NCBI GenBank assembly: GCA_944392595.1 | Contig: CALXXD010000002.1 | Coordinates: 1-64,000 of the forward strand | From: an uncultured Alphaproteobacteria bacterium | GTDB lineage: Bacteria > Pseudomonadota > Alphaproteobacteria > Rs-D84 | DNA: 64,000 bases | Reading direction: 5' to 3' | Shown: in pieces, positions 34,440-44,497 of the stretch | Position numbering within the stretch: position 1 is the first letter of the stretch | Layout: every line of letters begins with the position of its first letter | The notes under the pieces: model-generated | Told to the model about the DNA's origin: nothing | The model's input: the letters and a program-made list of their open reading frames with translations, nothing else | The model's database searches: none | Translations under genes and position numbers: made by a program

Positions 34440-36497
34440 TCACTCGGCCAATGTGCCAACAGACATTGTAATGCGGCGAATTCCACTGCTGATGGATTTT
34501 TCTTTGTTTATCCGCGCGTGCAGAATTTCGCCGGTGTGATACACGTGTGTTCCACCGCACAATTCGCACGACACATCGCCCGCAGAAATCACCTTTACAG
34601 TATCGCCATATTTTTCACCAAACAATGCCATTGCACCGCGTTTTTTTGCGTCGTCGATGGACATTTCTTCATGCGACACGGGCATATCGGACGCAATCCA
34701 TTTATTAACCAAATCTTCGACGGCCTGTTTTTCTTCGGCGGTCATTGCGCGTCCAAACGAAAAATCAAATCGCACAGAATCAGGCGAAACCTTGGACCCG
34801 CGCTGTTCCACATCTTCGTTTAACACGTGGCGTAAGGCAGCCTGTAACAAATGCGTTGCGGTGTGTGCGCGTGCAGTCTGCATACGCGTATTACCATTGA
34901 TTTTTGTTTTAACCGCATCGCCAACAGACAAATCATCGGTTAAAACACCTTTGTGAATAACGATGTTATCAACGCGGGCGGCCTCGGTCACGGTCATAAC
35001 CGTTGCGCCATCACGGGTGATTTCGCCTGCGTCGCCAACCTGGCCACCCTGGGTGCCATAGAAGTTTGTTTTATCCAGTGCGATTTCCACTTCATCCCCA
35101 GATTTGGCAGATTGCACAAATTCGCCGTTATGTAAAATCGCCAATACGGTTGAATTCAAATTTTCATCCGGTGCGTATTTATACGAATCATCGGTCGCAG
35201 GCAAATCAGTTTGTGATTCCCACAGTGTTCGTGTGCCTTTGGTATTGGCGCGACTGCGTTCTTTTTGTTCGGCCATGGCGCGTTCGAAACCCGCGACATC
35301 AACGTCCATATTTTTATCGCGCAAAATCATTTGTGTTAAATCCAATGGAAAACCGTATGTGTCAAATAATTTGAACGCGATTTCGCCGGGCAGCACGCCG
35401 TTTTGTACGCGTGGAATTTCAACATCCAACAATTTCATACCGTTCTGTAACAAATCCGCAAAGGCATTTTCTTCATTTTGAATAATTTCGACAACGCGTG
35501 ATTGTTCGCGTGCCAATTCTGGATATGCATCGCCCATCTCGGTCACCAGTGCAGGATACAATTTCGACAGCAATGCCCCGCGATGTCCCAATATTTGACC
35601 GTGACGCATTGCGCGGCGCAGTATGCGTCGAATAACATATCCGCGGTCTGTATTACTGGGGATAACGCCGTCTGCGATTGCGAACCCAACCGCGCGCAGG
35701 TGATCTGCGATAACTTTGAACGAAGGCGTATTTTCATCCGTGCGTTTAACACCCACAACATCCTGGGTGGCGTTAATCAGATTCGTAAATAAATCAGTAT
35801 CGTAATTATCAACCTTGCCCTGTAATATTGCGGCCCAGCGTTCCAGTCCCGCGCCTGTATCAACATTTTGCTTTGGCAAAGGGGTTAAATTTCCGTTTGC
35901 GTCGCGGTCGTATTGCATGAACACGTCATTCCAAACCTCGACCCAGCGGTCGTCTTCATTATCAAATTGGTCGCCAAAGTCATAGAATATTTCTGTGCAT
36001 GGCCCACATGGACCGGTATCGCCCGCCGACCACCAGTTGTCTTTGTCGCCCATACGGATGGCTTCTTTGCCGGCGACGCGACGCCAAATTTCTGTGGATT
36101 CTTCGTCGCTTTCGTGTGTGGTCACGCGCAAACGGGCAGGGTCCAATTTCAATACATTGGTTAATAAATCCCACGACATTTCGATTGCGCCGTCCTTGAA
36201 ATAATCGCCAAACGACCAATTGCCCAACATCTCGAAGAAAGTATGATGACGGCCATCAAATCCAACTTCGTCCAAATCGTTATGTTTGCCGCCCGCGCGA
36301 ATGCATTTTTGCACATCTGCAACGCGTGGCGCGAACGCAGGTTCTGTGCCCTGTAAAATACCCTTCCATGGAACCATACCAGCAACGGTGAATAACAACG
36401 TCGGATCATTCGGTATCAGCGATGCAGATGGAACAATTTTATGTCCGTGTGATTCAAAATAATCTAAAAACACTTTACGTATATCATTGTATTTCAT
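34440..36497 (-). CDS. alaS: Alanyl-tRNA synthetase lacking the C-Ala region
   Basis: Class IIc synthetase that charges tRNA-Ala. The 685 residues include the catalytic domain (KVFLDYFESHGHKIVPSASLIP, CGPCTEIFYDFGD, VDTGAGLERWAAILQ), the tRNA-recognition helices and the editing domain. That domain's zinc motif is HTATH near 545 with CGGTH near 648. The protein ends at SSGIRRITMSVG, where longer enzymes continue into the C-Ala oligomerisation domain; E. coli AlaRS has 876 residues. The TGA stop is followed immediately by an R2 repeat block, and no remnant of C-Ala is visible beyond it. Confidence 0.92.
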   Translation of the reverse strand: MKYNDIRKVFLDYFESHGHKIVPSASLIPNDPTLLFTVAGMVPWKGILQGTEPAFAPRVADVQKCIRAGGKHNDLDEVGFDGRHHTFFEMLGNWSFGDYFKDGAIEMSWDLLTNVLKLDPARLRVTTHESDEESTEIWRRVAGKEAIRMGDKDNWWSAGDTGPCGPCTEIFYDFGDQFDNEDDRWVEVWNDVFMQYDRDANGNLTPLPKQNVDTGAGLERWAAILQGKVDNYDTDLFTNLINATQDVVGVKRTDENTPSFKVIADHLRAVGFAIADGVIPSNTDRGYVIRRILRRAMRHGQILGHRGALLSKLYPALVTEMGDAYPELAREQSRVVEIIQNEENAFADLLQNGMKLLDVEIPRVQNGVLPGEIAFKLFDTYGFPLDLTQMILRDKNMDVDVAGFERAMAEQKERSRANTKGTRTLWESQTDLPATDDSYKYAPDENLNSTVLAILHNGEFVQSAKSGDEVEIALDKTNFYGTQGGQVGDAGEITRDGATVMTVTEAARVDNIVIHKGVLTDDLSVGDAVKTKINGNTRMQTARAHTATHLLQAALRHVLNEDVEQRGSKVSPDSVRFDFSFGRAMTAEEKQAVEDLVNKWIASDMPVSHEEMSIDDAKKRGAMALFGEKYGDTVKVISAGDVSCELCGGTHVYHTGEILHARINKEKSISSGIRRITMSVGTLAE

Positions 36498-36553
36498 TGT
36501 GATTTTCCTTTTTAATTAATATTAAATTTCGTTATCGCATAAACATTACGTCA

Positions 36554-37369
36554 TTATTTACCCAGCCCCCGTGGGGCCGCCGCCAATGCCGCATTCAAAA
36601 CTGCATTATATTTTTCAGTTACGCGATGTAATTGTTCCGCCACATTACGTACGGGCCGCCGTACGCGTCCGTATTTTATGCGATTTGTATCAATGTCACA
36701 TTTTATATAATTTGTTTTGTCCATATAAATCGGTACTGCGTTTGGATTTTTATGACGTGCATAGATGTTTATAAAATTCCACATAATGGTATCCACAGGT
36801 GGCACAAATTCCAATTTGTTATCAAGATTTTTAATCGTATCAAAAACAGTATTGCAAACATCAAATAATTCAAACAATACATCTGAACGTATGGGCGTTC
36901 CCGCCATCCCCAAATGCGGCCGCATTAAAACGACGTTTTCGCCATCTGGGTCAATATCAAACGGATTGTCAATTGCGCGCAGTAAATCAACCACCCTGTG
37001 ACGCAGCACAACGGCATTTTGAATTATTGCAAAATTATCATCGGATACATTTGGAATTTCTGCATCAATCAACATATCGTCGTCGTCACAGAATATAAAC
37101 CAATCAGGTTTCAAATCGCGCGCGGCATCAACAATCGCCATACGTGCGCGAAATTCGCCAAGATTTTCATCAGAATTAATTATTTGCAAATCACCACTGT
37201 ACCCAAGTTTTCGTATTTGCCTGCGTGTAATGGTGGTGGTTGGATTATCGTTAAAAATAATTAAAGTAACTTTCTGATGCATTCGTCCAATCGCAGGCAC
37301 AGAAATCCGCAACATTTCATTATCAAATGTTGTTAATCCCACGACAATGTTGCTTTTTTTATGCATCAT
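36554..37369 (-). CDS. GT-A fold glycosyltransferase-like protein
   Basis: A 271-residue protein resembling family 2 glycosyltransferases. It has an N-terminal NIVVGLTTFDNEMLRISVPA strand-helix, LIIFNDNP, then DWFIFCDDDDMLID near residue 95, matching the metal-binding DxD region. The C-terminal half is unlike any family I can name. There is no signal peptide or TM helix. Start alternatives are the tandem ATGs at 37369 and 37366, or 37405. Substrate unknown. It is separated from the glycan cluster at 58-64 kb. Confidence 0.65.
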   Translation of the reverse strand: MMHKKSNIVVGLTTFDNEMLRISVPAIGRMHQKVTLIIFNDNPTTTITRRQIRKLGYSGDLQIINSDENLGEFRARMAIVDAARDLKPDWFIFCDDDDMLIDAEIPNVSDDNFAIIQNAVVLRHRVVDLLRAIDNPFDIDPDGENVVLMRPHLGMAGTPIRSDVLFELFDVCNTVFDTIKNLDNKLEFVPPVDTIMWNFINIYARHKNPNAVPIYMDKTNYIKCDIDTNRIKYGRVRRPVRNVAEQLHRVTEKYNAVLNAALAAAPRGLGK

Positions 37370-37459
37370 GTGGCTGATTGTAAATAAAAGTTTATAAAAT
37401 TGCAATCAGTTACTTAATTATGATATAATATAAATCAACAGATTGTGGGGAATTAAATA

Positions 37460-37936
37460 ATGAAACCATTGATGATGTTTGCAATAGTCGCACTGGTTGC
37501 GATAATCGTGGTCGTATCGTTTGGATTGCAATTGGCACCGAACGCACCAATTGCTTTGTCGGACGGGGCGGGCGCGAACGCGCTTTATATTTGCCCAACC
37601 ACAAGTTTGTTTTGGGATTCTTTTGCCCAGGCCCTGGCACCGTTCCAACATGTTTTAATAATCGCCTTGTTTGCGGTAATTATGTTGCTGATGTTCAGTT
37701 GGGGATGGGCATTGTATCAAAATTTGTTAAGCGATTCATTCAAACGTGACACTTTTAAAAAGCCGTGGCAATTAACGAAATGGGTGTTTTGGTGCGCTGT
37801 GATTGTGTTATTGTTTGCGGTGACGCCGAACTATTTTCGCACAGTCACGGTTGATGGATTGGACGGTGTGTATGTGCTGTGTGAATCTGATACGCCGGGC
37901 GCCCAGGCGGTTCGCGCAGAAACGGTACATAATTAA
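37460..37936 (+). CDS. Hypothetical three-TM membrane protein
   Basis: A 158-residue protein that I do not recognise. An N-terminal hydrophobic helix (about 5-25) is followed by a short extracytoplasmic stretch with one cysteine. A second TM (about 64-86) and a third (about 106-124) follow, with a short C-terminal tail containing another cysteine. A basic loop (SDSFKRDTFKKPW) between TM2 and TM3 is probably cytoplasmic. No operon partner is evident; the HU promoter lies 58 nt beyond the stop. Confidence 0.65.
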   Translation: MKPLMMFAIVALVAIIVVVSFGLQLAPNAPIALSDGAGANALYICPTTSLFWDSFAQALAPFQHVLIIALFAVIMLLMFSWGWALYQNLLSDSFKRDTFKKPWQLTKWVFWCAVIVLLFAVTPNYFRTVTVDGLDGVYVLCESDTPGAQAVRAETVHN

Positions 37937-37994
37937 TTCGCTTTTATGTCTTTTTGTCAATATTTGTAAAAAACAGCAAAAAATAAATATGCTC

Positions 37995-38023
37995 TTGACT
38001 TGAACGCCCGAATTCTCTACGAT
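37995..38023 (+). promoter_or_regulatory. Sigma70 promoter of the HU gene
   Basis: TTGACT (37995-38000), 17-nt spacer, TACGAT (38018-38023). A palindrome CCCGAAT...ATTCGGG (38007-38028) overlaps the -10 box and could be an operator. Confidence 0.75.
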
Positions 38024-38031
38024 TCGGGTAA

Positions 38032-38137
38032 GCAGTACAGGCAATGTCTGTGGAATACAAAGGATTGCGAAATTGCGTAATCTGAAACGTCGTATATCCG
38101 CGGGGTTTAATTCCACTGACATTGCCTTGGGACTGCC
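38032..38137 (+). ncRNA. Rod-like structured leader upstream of HU
   Basis: Starting at the predicted transcription start, GCAGT (38032) and an 18-nt arm (38039-38056, AGGCAATGTCTGTGGAAT) pair with 38110-38127 at 17 of 18 positions and with ACTGC (38132). A small hairpin (GATTGCG...CGTAATC) lies inside. No T run follows, so it is either a 5' leader of the HU mRNA or a processed small RNA. The rod shape recalls 6S RNA, but it is short and I could not confirm that. Confidence 0.45.
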
Positions 38138-38175
38138 GGACACCTTATATAAATTTATATGAAAGGAGAAACATA

Positions 38176-38448
38176 ATGAACAAACAGCAATTGATTGAAG
38201 CAATCGCAAACGAAGTCGAAGTTACCAAAGCAACAGCGGCGGCATGCTTGGACGCATTCATCAACACAGTTACAAAAGTTCTGAAAAAGAAAGGCGAAGT
38301 TCGCTTGGTCGGTTTTGGCACATTTACAACTGCTAAACGCAAAGCGACAACAGGCCGCAATCCTCAGACTGGCGCTGCGATTAAAATCCCGGCTTCTACT
38401 CAGCCTAAATTCAAACCGGGTAAAGCACTGAAAGATGCTTTGAATTAA
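38176..38448 (+). CDS. HU family nucleoid protein
   Basis: A 90-residue histone-like DNA-binding protein that bends and compacts DNA. It starts MNKQQLIEAIANEVEVTKA, has the VRLVGFGTFTTAKRKATTGRNPQTG beta-arm segment with the conserved GRNPxTG, and ends IPASTQPKFKPGKALKDALN. The ATG at 38176 follows a strong GAAAGGAG site; an in-frame upstream start would add 18 residues unlike any HU. A terminator follows. Confidence 0.95.
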   Translation: MNKQQLIEAIANEVEVTKATAAACLDAFINTVTKVLKKKGEVRLVGFGTFTTAKRKATTGRNPQTGAAIKIPASTQPKFKPGKALKDALN

Positions 38449-38453
38449 TAATA

Positions 38454-38477
38454 AAAACGGGGCATCGCCCCGTTTTT
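38454..38477 (+). terminator. Intrinsic terminator after HU
   Basis: AAACGGGGC and GCCCCGTTT pair around ATC, followed by a T run. Confidence 0.9.
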
Positions 38478-38508
38478 AGTTACGAGTAACTAGCAACCAG
38501 CAACTCCC

Positions 38509-38646
38509 TTGTCATTGCGAAGGAGTACGCTCAACGTTGAAAACGTTGTCGTACGACTGTGGCAATCCAGTGCAATATGTCTGCGGGCGAATGCCCGCAA
38601 TGCTTTTTTATTTACTGGATCGCCACGCTTCGCTCGCGATGACAAA
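38509..38646 (+). repeat. R1 palindromic repeat, copy 5
   Basis: Same element and orientation as the other copies. Small differences are GTACGCTC for GTACGATC, and CGCTTCGCTCGCG at the right end. Confidence 0.85.
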
Positions 38647-38675
38647 GGAGAGTAAGTACCCAAGCACACATCACT

Positions 38676-38765
38676 CTTGTCATTCCCGCGCCCGGGGTCC
38701 CCGCAAATACGAATGTATTTGTGGGGTGGATAAGGCGGGAATTCTATATCCTTTCAGCAATAATT
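38676..38765 (+). repeat. R3 repeat, copy 2
   Basis: Near-identical to 33943-34032, including the preceding CCCAAGCACACA segment. Here it abuts the R4 element instead of R1. Confidence 0.75.
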
Positions 38766-38912
38766 CTTGTCATTCCCGCGAAGGCGGGAATAGGGCTTGG
38801 ATTGTTATTAGTTATTTAATTTGGGAAGTTTATTCAGTGTTGTATTTTCATCCACCCGCAATCCGCAGCACAATTTAATAGACCCTATTCCCGCCTTCGC
38901 GGGAATGACAAG
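38766..38912. mobile_element. R4: MITE-like element with ~30-bp terminal inverted repeats
   Basis: Left end CTTGTCATTCCCGCGAAGGC (continuing GGGAATAGGG) and right end are near-perfect inverted repeats of about 30 bp around an AT-rich ~85-bp centre with no coding capacity. Each arm also contains its own CCCGCGAAGGCGGG hairpin. This is the form of a non-autonomous transposable element; no transposase is present in the window. Confidence 0.7.
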
Positions 38913-38939
38913 AGAGTAAGTGGATAAATCCGCACTCTC

Positions 38940-39310
38940 TTACCACCCCGTCCCAACCACCCACGCGACACGTCGCGCGGGGCCCGGTATCGCGCCACCC
39001 CTCCAATGGAGGGGAACTCAGCCCGCGACGGGGATGTAACAAGTTCCTCATCTAGCGGAGGGGTGCCCGATACCGGGCCCCGCGAAAATGCAATTTTCGT
39101 GGGTGGTTGGGGCGGGGTGGTCTGTTACCCACCGCCCATATCGTGGGCAACATATCCCCGTGACGAGAACGCGCCAATGCCCACCGCCCCCGGGCCCCGC
39201 GCAAACATAGTTTGCGTGGGTGGATTCCGGGCGGGGGGTGTCGCGCTCCGCGCGACGGGGGGTGGAGCTTGCCACCCGAAGCCTTGGCGAATGATGGTCT
39301 ATCACGAGTA
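38940..39310. repeat. R2 palindromic mosaic
   Basis: The longest R2 patch. It repeats the block found before alaS (CGACACGTCGCGCGGGGCCCGG, CCCCTCCAATGGAGGGG). Then follow GCGAAAATGCAATTTTCGTGGG, CGCAAACATAGTTTGCG, GTCGCGCTCCGCGCGAC and the CACCCGAAGCCTTGGCGAA element. It abuts the dCTP deaminase stop codon region. Confidence 0.65.
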
Positions 39311-39321
39311 ACTAGTAACTA

Positions 39322-40041
39322 CTACCGCTGTCTGTCACAGATGTTTTCAATTGGAATTATTGCGGCGGGCGTCGGGCCCATTTGCCCATTATAATGACTG
39401 GTCGTATTTTGATTATATGGTTTGCGCGCGCCTGTAAATTCTTCATAATAAATTTGTCCGATGCGCATATCTGGATACACCACGGTTGGATACAGTGTTT
39501 TTATTTCCAACGTCCATTGCCCACAGAATCCATCATCGCCGCGACCGGCTGTATGATGGTTTAATATAAAATTACGTCCAACCGAAGATTTCCCGTCAAT
39601 ATACGGGAACAGATTGTACGTTTCAGTATATTCCACTGTGTGCCCCAAATATCCAATCGAAGGCGACAAAATTCCGCCATTTTTTGGTATTTCTATATCA
39701 ATTGTTTCATGTGATTCTGCGTCGCACGGATCCAGTAAAAATCGTGGATTACGTGGATCGTATTTTTCAGGATATTTGCGATATTCCAAATAAGCACTGT
39801 AATCCCAGAACCAATCGCGCATAGAATACACGCGTCCCTTGTGATATTCCAGTGCGGGATACATGCCATACGGCAAAGTATTTTTATAAATCTTTAATTG
39901 ACTGCCCAGATGCAGGTCATAACTGTTACTGCCCAAACATTTTTCATCAAATGGCGTAATTGTTATATCAGGCTTCCCATCTGGATTGCGTGGATTTTGT
40001 AATTGCATACGGCGTAATATTTCTGGACCAGTCAGTTGCAT
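39322..40041 (-). CDS. dCTP deaminase family protein
   Basis: A 239-residue member of the Dcd/dUTPase trimer fold, which deaminates dCTP on the way to dTTP. Recognised by SNSYDLHLG near the N terminus, the PSIGYLGHTVEYTE strand, IDGKSSVGRNF and GFCGQWTLEIK with the catalytic-region Glu. The closing MRIGQIYYEEFTG is also typical. It is longer than typical Dcd (about 190 residues), with an insertion rich in Tyr and Arg near residues 55-105 and a C-terminal extension. It may act with tdk in thymidylate supply. Confidence 0.85.
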   Translation of the reverse strand: MQLTGPEILRRMQLQNPRNPDGKPDITITPFDEKCLGSNSYDLHLGSQLKIYKNTLPYGMYPALEYHKGRVYSMRDWFWDYSAYLEYRKYPEKYDPRNPRFLLDPCDAESHETIDIEIPKNGGILSPSIGYLGHTVEYTETYNLFPYIDGKSSVGRNFILNHHTAGRGDDGFCGQWTLEIKTLYPTVVYPDMRIGQIYYEEFTGARKPYNQNTTSHYNGQMGPTPAAIIPIENICDRQR

Positions 40042-40148
40042 AAATAAATCCTTTATACGTTCGGCTCTCCGACGTGGATTTTACAACACGATTGCCTGTT
40101 TGCAAGATTTTTATTCACTTTTGTTTTTGGTGTGCTATTGTACGGGAT

Positions 40149-41042
40149 ATGGAAAACACATACTCTGGATTTGTGGCCATCGTTGGCCCGACTAATGCGG
40201 GTAAAAGTACCCTGATTAACCAAATTATGGGGCGCAAAGTATCCATCGTTTCGCATAAAGTGCAAACGACGCGGACTAATTTGCGTGCGGTAAAAATGGT
40301 GGGTAATCGGCAGTTGATTTTTGTCGATACACCTGGAATTTTCCGCCCGTCGCGTCGGCTGGATCGGGCTATGGTTGGTGCCGCCATGGATGCGACATCT
40401 GATGCAGATGCCATATTGTTGGTGATTGACGCACAAAAGGGCATAACCGACACTGTGCGCGGATTGGTTGAAAAAATCCGCGATCATAAAAATCTGTTTG
40501 TCGCATTGAACAAGGTTGATTCTGTACCCAAACCGGATTTATTGCCAATAACGGCAGAAATAAATGAACTGGCGCACCCGCGCGATATATTTATGATTTC
40601 CGCGCTGAAAAACGACGGTGTGGATGAAATGTTGCGCGCGTTGGCGGATGTTATGCCGGCTGGGCCTTATTTATTTGAAGCGCACGATGCAACGGATGTA
40701 CCGGATAATTTGTATTTGGCGGAATTAACCCGTGAAAAGATTTATAAATATATTCACCAGGAATTGCCATATCATATAAACGTGGTGACTGAACGCGTTG
40801 ATGTTGCGGATGATGGCGTGTTGGATATATATCAAAAAATCGCTGTGCGCAGCGACGCGCATAAAAAAATAGTTATCGGACGTGGTGGCGCGCAATTAAA
40901 GCAAATCGGCACGGCCGCCCGACATGATATTCAAGACCAATGGGGTGTGAATGCGCGCCTGCATTTATTTGTGCGTGTTGAACCAAATTGGGAAGATGTA
41001 TCTGAAAATTACGAAGACCAAGGATTGGAATTTAAGAAATAA
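40149..41042 (+). CDS. era: GTPase Era
   Basis: Essential GTPase for 30S ribosome maturation that binds the 3' end of 16S rRNA. In 297 residues it shows G1 GPTNAGKST (13-21), G2 in VQTTRTNL, G3 DTPGIF, G4 NKVD and G5 SALKNDG. A C-terminal KH domain with VIGRGGAQLKQIG follows. The ATG at 40149 begins at the family N terminus; the open frame upstream is not conserved. It overlaps queA by 1 nt (TAATG). Confidence 0.95.
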   Translation: MENTYSGFVAIVGPTNAGKSTLINQIMGRKVSIVSHKVQTTRTNLRAVKMVGNRQLIFVDTPGIFRPSRRLDRAMVGAAMDATSDADAILLVIDAQKGITDTVRGLVEKIRDHKNLFVALNKVDSVPKPDLLPITAEINELAHPRDIFMISALKNDGVDEMLRALADVMPAGPYLFEAHDATDVPDNLYLAELTREKIYKYIHQELPYHINVVTERVDVADDGVLDIYQKIAVRSDAHKKIVIGRGGAQLKQIGTAARHDIQDQWGVNARLHLFVRVEPNWEDVSENYEDQGLEFKK

Positions 41043-42097
41043 TGTTGCACACATCAGATTTTGATTTTGAACTGCCCGCTGAATTAATTGCGTCGCACCC
41101 GTTGGCCGCGCGCGATGCGTCACGTATGCTGGTGGTAAATGGAAACAGTTTATCTGATGCGCATATTCGCGACTTTGTGGATTATTTGCAACCGGGCGAC
41201 GTTGTGGTGTTCAATAATTCACGTGTCATTCCGGCGCGTTTTAATGCGACTGATTCACACGGCGCGTCGCACGAAATAACACTGCATACCGCGGTAAATG
41301 ATAAAGTTTGGTGGGGGTTGTGCAAAAAGTTCAATAAAATACCGGTTGGCGAAATATTGACACTGGATGACGGTAAAACAACCGCGCATGTATTGGACAA
41401 AAACGACGACAGCGGATTAAAAATTGAATTTAATTGCGACAATGTTTTTGCAGTGTTGGATGCGGTGGGAAAAATGCCACTGCCGCCGTATATGAAACGC
41501 GCGGCTGAAACGGCTGACCGTGAACGTTATCAAACGGTTTATGCCGACCCGGTGGGGTCTATGGCGGCACCGACGGCCGGCCTGCATTTTACGCCGGAAC
41601 TGATGGATGAAATAGAACGCCGCGGTGCAAAAATTGTAAAGATAACACTGCATGTTGGGGCGGGGACCTGGATGCCTGTAAAAACTGAAAATCTGAACGA
41701 ACACAAAATGCACAGCGAATGGTGCTGTATCACACCTGAACAGGCCGACATAATAAACAACGCAAAACGCGTAATTGCGGTTGGAACAACGTCTATGCGC
41801 ACACTGGAAAGTGCGGCAATGGACAACTGTAAATTAGCGGAATCTGCGCGATGCAAGCGCGTTGCGCCAATTTGTCGCAGTACTGATATTTTTATTACAC
41901 CGGGCTATAATTTTCGTGCGGTTGATGTGTTGCTGACTAATTTTCATTTACCAAAATCAACATTGTTTATGTTGGTGTCGGCGTTCGCGGGACTGGATGA
42001 AATGAAGAACGCATATGCCCATGCCGTTGCAGAAAAATACAGATTTTTTTCATACGGGGATTGTTGTTTGTTGTTTAAAAAGGATGGTGCGCAATGA
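41042..42097 (+). CDS. queA: S-adenosylmethionine:tRNA ribosyltransferase-isomerase
   Basis: Makes epoxyqueuosine from preQ1-modified tRNA in the queuosine pathway. The 351-residue product has the typical opening SDFDFELPAELIASHPL, then RDASRMLVV, VVFNNSRVIPARF, GSMAAPTAGLHFTPEL, LHVGAGTWMPVKTENL and LLTNFHLPKSTLFMLVSAF. Its start overlaps the era stop and its end overlaps the M16 gene by 4 nt. The tgt gene follows in the same operon, so two queuosine genes are coexpressed. Confidence 0.95.
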   Translation: MLHTSDFDFELPAELIASHPLAARDASRMLVVNGNSLSDAHIRDFVDYLQPGDVVVFNNSRVIPARFNATDSHGASHEITLHTAVNDKVWWGLCKKFNKIPVGEILTLDDGKTTAHVLDKNDDSGLKIEFNCDNVFAVLDAVGKMPLPPYMKRAAETADRERYQTVYADPVGSMAAPTAGLHFTPELMDEIERRGAKIVKITLHVGAGTWMPVKTENLNEHKMHSEWCCITPEQADIINNAKRVIAVGTTSMRTLESAAMDNCKLAESARCKRVAPICRSTDIFITPGYNFRAVDVLLTNFHLPKSTLFMLVSAFAGLDEMKNAYAHAVAEKYRFFSYGDCCLLFKKDGAQ

Positions 42098-43368
42098 AAT
42101 TCGAACCACAATTACATAAATTGCCAAATGGACTGACGGTTATTCTGGATCCTATGGATTTGGAAACGGTGACGTTCAAAGTATTGTTCCGCACGGGGTC
42201 ACGTGATGAAAAACCGAATGAATACGGTTTGACACACTTCTGCGAACATATGCTGTGCAAGGGCACCCCACGTTTTCCAGACAGAAAATCAGCCGAAGAA
42301 TATTTAGATTATTACAGTGCTACGCGTAATGCGTGCACAGGTAATGCACGATTAAGTTTTTACGGTCGTATTATTGCGGAAAATACCGAAAAACTGGTGG
42401 ATTTCATCGGTGATCAATTGCAAAATTCATTATTTGACCCGAAAAAGATAGATATTGAACACGGCGTTGTTTGTGACGAATTGCGTCGTGCATTGGATAA
42501 CCCATTTCGGCAATATGATGATTTTTTATCAAAAACATTGTTTAATTATGCCACTTTTTCGATACGCAGTCTGGGGACAGTTGAATTGATAAATTCATTT
42601 AACCGCGATCAAATAATTGAATTTTTATCGCGTCGGCTGTCTGCGAAAAATTGCATAATTTGTGCATCTGGGAAAATAAAGGACACGGACAAACTGTTAA
42701 AATATATTGAAAAAACTTTTGCGTTTTTGCCGTCAATTGATGTGTCGGAAAATACTGCGATTGAATATACGCCTGCAATAGCGCACAATTCGCAGCCCGA
42801 TAAAGAAAACGTAAAAATACGCATATTATTCACGGATAAATGTGGCAAAAGTTATGAAGATTTATATCAAAACCATTGCGTTGGTAATTTTGAACGTTAT
42901 ATCACACCTGAATTAAATCGCGTAATTCGCCATGAAAATGGATTGGTGTATGGATTCGAATGTGTTGGTTTTGGTAATGAAAAATTTATGATTAATGGAT
43001 TCGCAACCGAAACAGCGGCCACAAACGTAGAAAAATGTGTCGCATTGATTGCGCAAAATGCCTGTCGGGTATATACAGAAAACAAAATCAACGCGGACGA
43101 TTTGGATCGTATGTGCCGGCGCAGTAAATTATCACGTGCGAATTTTCTGGAATCCGCCGGCGCGCGTTGCGATAAATTGATTTCGTTTTACAGACAATAT
43201 GGCCGCCTGTACGATTTTTATGGCATAAATGAATTATATGATTCTGCAACGGTGGATGACGTTATTAAATATTCGCGTGGATATTTTGATGGCCCAATAT
43301 CAATCATAACCCAAGGGGCGGATTTTAACGCTGATTTGGGCGCGGTTTGGCGCGAAAATTTTAAATAA
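42094..43368 (+). CDS. M16 family zinc peptidase
   Basis: A 424-residue pitrilysin/processing-peptidase-like protein. The inverted zinc motif HxxEH is HFCEH at 48-52, with the third ligand expected at E129 in VVCDELRRA. The order of domains, an N-terminal catalytic half and a C-terminal inactive half, fits single-chain bacterial M16 proteases that degrade short peptides. No signal peptide is seen, so it is probably cytoplasmic. It overlaps queA by 4 nt and is followed by tgt, and so is part of the era-queA-tgt operon. Confidence 0.87.
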   Translation: MKFEPQLHKLPNGLTVILDPMDLETVTFKVLFRTGSRDEKPNEYGLTHFCEHMLCKGTPRFPDRKSAEEYLDYYSATRNACTGNARLSFYGRIIAENTEKLVDFIGDQLQNSLFDPKKIDIEHGVVCDELRRALDNPFRQYDDFLSKTLFNYATFSIRSLGTVELINSFNRDQIIEFLSRRLSAKNCIICASGKIKDTDKLLKYIEKTFAFLPSIDVSENTAIEYTPAIAHNSQPDKENVKIRILFTDKCGKSYEDLYQNHCVGNFERYITPELNRVIRHENGLVYGFECVGFGNEKFMINGFATETAATNVEKCVALIAQNACRVYTENKINADDLDRMCRRSKLSRANFLESAGARCDKLISFYRQYGRLYDFYGINELYDSATVDDVIKYSRGYFDGPISIITQGADFNADLGAVWRENFK

Positions 43369-44496
<1,128 letters not shown>

Positions 44497-44497
44497 A

